From Parachlorella kessleri (Eukaryota; Chlorophyta; Trebouxiophyceae; Chlorellales; Chlorellaceae): 46,636 bases of DNA. The stretch covers positions 1-46,636 of the forward strand of contig BBXU01000558.1 in NCBI GenBank assembly GCA_001598975.1, given 5' to 3'. The first letter of the stretch is position 1, and each line of letters opens with the position of its first letter. Below the pieces are notes generated by a model. The model was not told the origin of the DNA. It did not search any database and saw nothing but the letters and a program-made list of their open reading frames with translations. Positions 45,000 to 46,636 of the stretch are shown here, piece by piece. The translations under genes and the position numbers were made by a program.

Positions 45000-45508
45000 T
45001 GTGCTGCGACTGCTGTCCGGGCTGGGTGTCAAGTCCCTGCTGCTGGCGCAGCTGCCACTGGGCTACAACCCAACCCCGCCTCTCTCCCTCCAGCTGTGCT
45101 TAGGCTGGCGCGCGGCTCCCCACGGGTTCTACGACTGCACCCGAGGGGTAGGGCTGATCAACAGCCTGGGGTCCAGCACAGCGGCGACAGCAATACCTGT
45201 AATGAGGGTAGTCAATGCTGGGGCGCAGATTTGGACTCCCCAGGTAAAGCCAGAGCTGGCTGTGCTTTCTTGCAGGGGTACCAGGTCCCCTGGCTGATAC
45301 TTGATACTCGATACTTGTTGTTTGATGTTGTTAGACGCCCTTCCTTCGATTGACAGTATATCACTTGATAGCCGTGATTATGGAATTGTTGAGGGCGCTC
45401 TGGTCCCCGCATCGTTTCCTTGCATGCCATCCCGTGGCACGTCGTCAATAGTGAGCCCACAACGCACTTCGGAGCCGCCACGGCACGTGACAGCAACAGT
45501 TGCCACCC
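45000..45508. promoter_or_regulatory. Divergent intergenic region NDUFA13 / RRP45
   Basis: 509 bases separate the two start codons. It should contain both promoters. No specific motif was assigned. Confidence 0.4.
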
Positions 45509-46636
45509 ATGCAGCGAGATGCAGACACATTGCTGTCCAACAACGAGAAAGCCTTCATTATACAGGTAAGACAACTCCTGGCTGGAGACCCCTGCTTGTT
45601 TAGGACACCGCAAGGGAGCCAGCTGGCCAACTAAGCAAGAGCCGGTATCTGTTGCGCGTGCAGGCTTTGCGGGAAGAACGGCGGATTGATGGCAGGGGCC
45701 CCTACGAGCTGCGGAAACCGAACTTTCAGGTGAAGGCCCCTTGTTTCAGCCCCACCGCTCTGTCAGGGGCCCATTTGACGCCCTACACCACACCCGTGCT
45801 CCCCTGTATGCTGGCACTCCTGCCCTAGACAGCAGCCCCTGAAGCATGCCCCGGACTCTTACAAGCACTGGCCGACTCTCTCTCTCGGCCTGCAGTTTGC
45901 GCTGGATGACAGCTCCTGCACAGTGCTGCTGGGCCAGACGCGCGTCATGACTGTCATCACCGCCTCGCTGGAGGCTCCCTACCCCGACCGCCCCAACGAG
46001 GGCTCGGTGCGCTTCATGGTGGAGTTCTCGCCTATGGCTTCACCCGCCTTTGAGGCTGGTGAGCGTGGAGCTTCAGGAAAACTGCTGTTGCGGGAAAGTG
46101 ATACCCTGGTGTGTAACGTGCCGTCTGTGTGTTGCTGAGGGGACCCGCCAGTGTTCAGCCAGTGCAAACATATGCAAGACCTGGCCCTGAGCGGCTGTCA
46201 GAAGGTGTATCCTGTCATGTCATGCCAACAAGAACTGCACAACTCCACGCAACCCCCGTTGATGGGCGACTGATGGGTGGAATGTGAGAGGGCCAGCGCT
46301 ACCCCTTCTCAGCAGCTCGGCTGTCAGCACCCTTGCAGGGCGGCCTGGCGAGGAGGCGACTGAGGTGGCACGCCTGATCGAGCGGGGGCTGAGGGAGAGC
46401 CGGGCGGTGGACCAAGAAGCGCTGGTGGTGGTGTCGGGCAGGAAGGTGGGCGGATAGGTGGGCAGGCAGGCGGGTGATGTGCGGCAGCAAGGCACGGAGG
46501 TGGCACGCCTGATTGAGCCACGGCCAAGGTCGCGCGGGGCATTGGACCAGGAGGCGCTGCTGGTGCTGCTGGGCCGAAAATAGGGGAAGAGGGAGGGGGC
46601 TCGGAGGGGGGGGGGGGACGCGCTGTCTTGCGCTGT
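45509..46636 (+). CDS. RRP45: Exosome complex subunit RRP45 (EXOSC9), 5' part
   Basis: Non-catalytic RNase PH-like ring subunit of the RNA exosome (3'-5' RNA processing and decay). Exons 45509-45565, 45664-45729, 45896-46058, 46339-46445; phases agree, and the gene runs off the right edge. Start MQRDADTLLSNNEKAFIIQ joins ALREERRIDGRGPYELRKPN and FQFALDDSSCTVLLGQTRVM. FMVEFSPMASPAFEAGRPGE and VARLIERGLRESRAVDQEAL follow, ending SGRK. This matches the N-terminal RNase PH fold of Rrp45 (NSERAFILEALREERRIDGR type). About 136 residues are present, against roughly 300 or more in the whole family. A decayed copy of the fourth exon follows at 46492-46583. Confidence 0.92.
46492..46583 (+). pseudogene. 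Degenerate tandem copy of RRP45 exon 4
   Basis: After an AG at 46490-46491 the sequence reads G-TEVARLIEPRPRS..., then ALDQEALLVLLGRK and TAG. It parallels the true exon (TEVARLIERGLRES...VDQEALVVVSGRK). Entry phase is the same, but the copy ends in a stop where the real exon has its donor. If spliced in, it would truncate the protein. Confidence 0.75.

Overview
This is nuclear DNA from a green alga, most likely a chlorophycean of the Chlamydomonadales (volvocine or Haematococcus-like). The sequence is GC-rich and intron-dense: about 75 spliceosomal introns can be placed. Gene ends carry the chlorophyte TGTAA polyadenylation signal. Conserved proteins resemble plant and algal orthologues, and there is a volvocalean-type expansin. 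No prokaryotic operons, CRISPR arrays, tRNA or rRNA genes were seen. Almost every real gene is split into short exons, so long single-frame readings are mostly misleading. Gene models were rebuilt by hand from splice sites, phase and protein family conservation.

Layout, left to right. 118-1672 (+): 3' part of a TH1/NELF-C/D-like gene. 2211-11047 (+): long-chain acyl-CoA synthetase with 17 constitutive positions, a tandem pair of mutually exclusive 'gate' exons and three tandem copies of the last exon. About 11515-12090: a LINE 3' fragment, with a second fragment of the same family in an acyl-CoA synthetase intron. 12486-15226 (-): RPF2 ribosome assembly factor. 15531-18363 (+): secreted two-domain expansin with an 11-nt microexon. 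18964-23734 (-): Acinus (SAP, RRM-like and RNPS1-binding motif). 24076-25263 (+): ubiquitin-like/ribosomal protein S27a fusion. 26570-33055 (-): chaperonin CCT1/TCP-1 alpha. 33460-33721 (-): possible tiny two-exon gene. About 34362-34456: two strong hairpins. 35026-38180 (+): large ankyrin-repeat protein with a C-terminal membrane anchor. 38729-40614 (-): steroid 5-alpha-reductase (DET2-like). 42127-42324 (-): possible small membrane protein. 43427-44999 (-): complex I subunit NDUFA13/GRIM-19. 45509 to the right edge (+): exosome subunit RRP45, truncated by the window, with a degenerate copy of its fourth exon.

The genes do not form one pathway. They are mostly housekeeping functions: transcription, splicing, ribosome assembly, protein folding, RNA decay, respiration, and lipid and sterol metabolism. 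An expansin and an ankyrin protein are added to these. Three neighbouring pairs are divergent (RPF2/expansin, Acinus/S27a, NDUFA13/RRP45), with 300-510 bases between start codons.

The most notable signal is repeated tandem exon duplication. The best case is in the acyl-CoA synthetase. Two adjacent exons encode alternative versions of the substrate-gate segment, one ending HIYDR and the other HIFDR. They share entry and exit phases, and using both would create an immediate stop. This parallels the Y-gate/F-gate switch of animal ACSL genes. Other points of interest are four apparent GC-AG introns, an 11-nt microexon, a ubiquitin moiety that has lost most signalling residues, and a NELF-type factor in a green alga.
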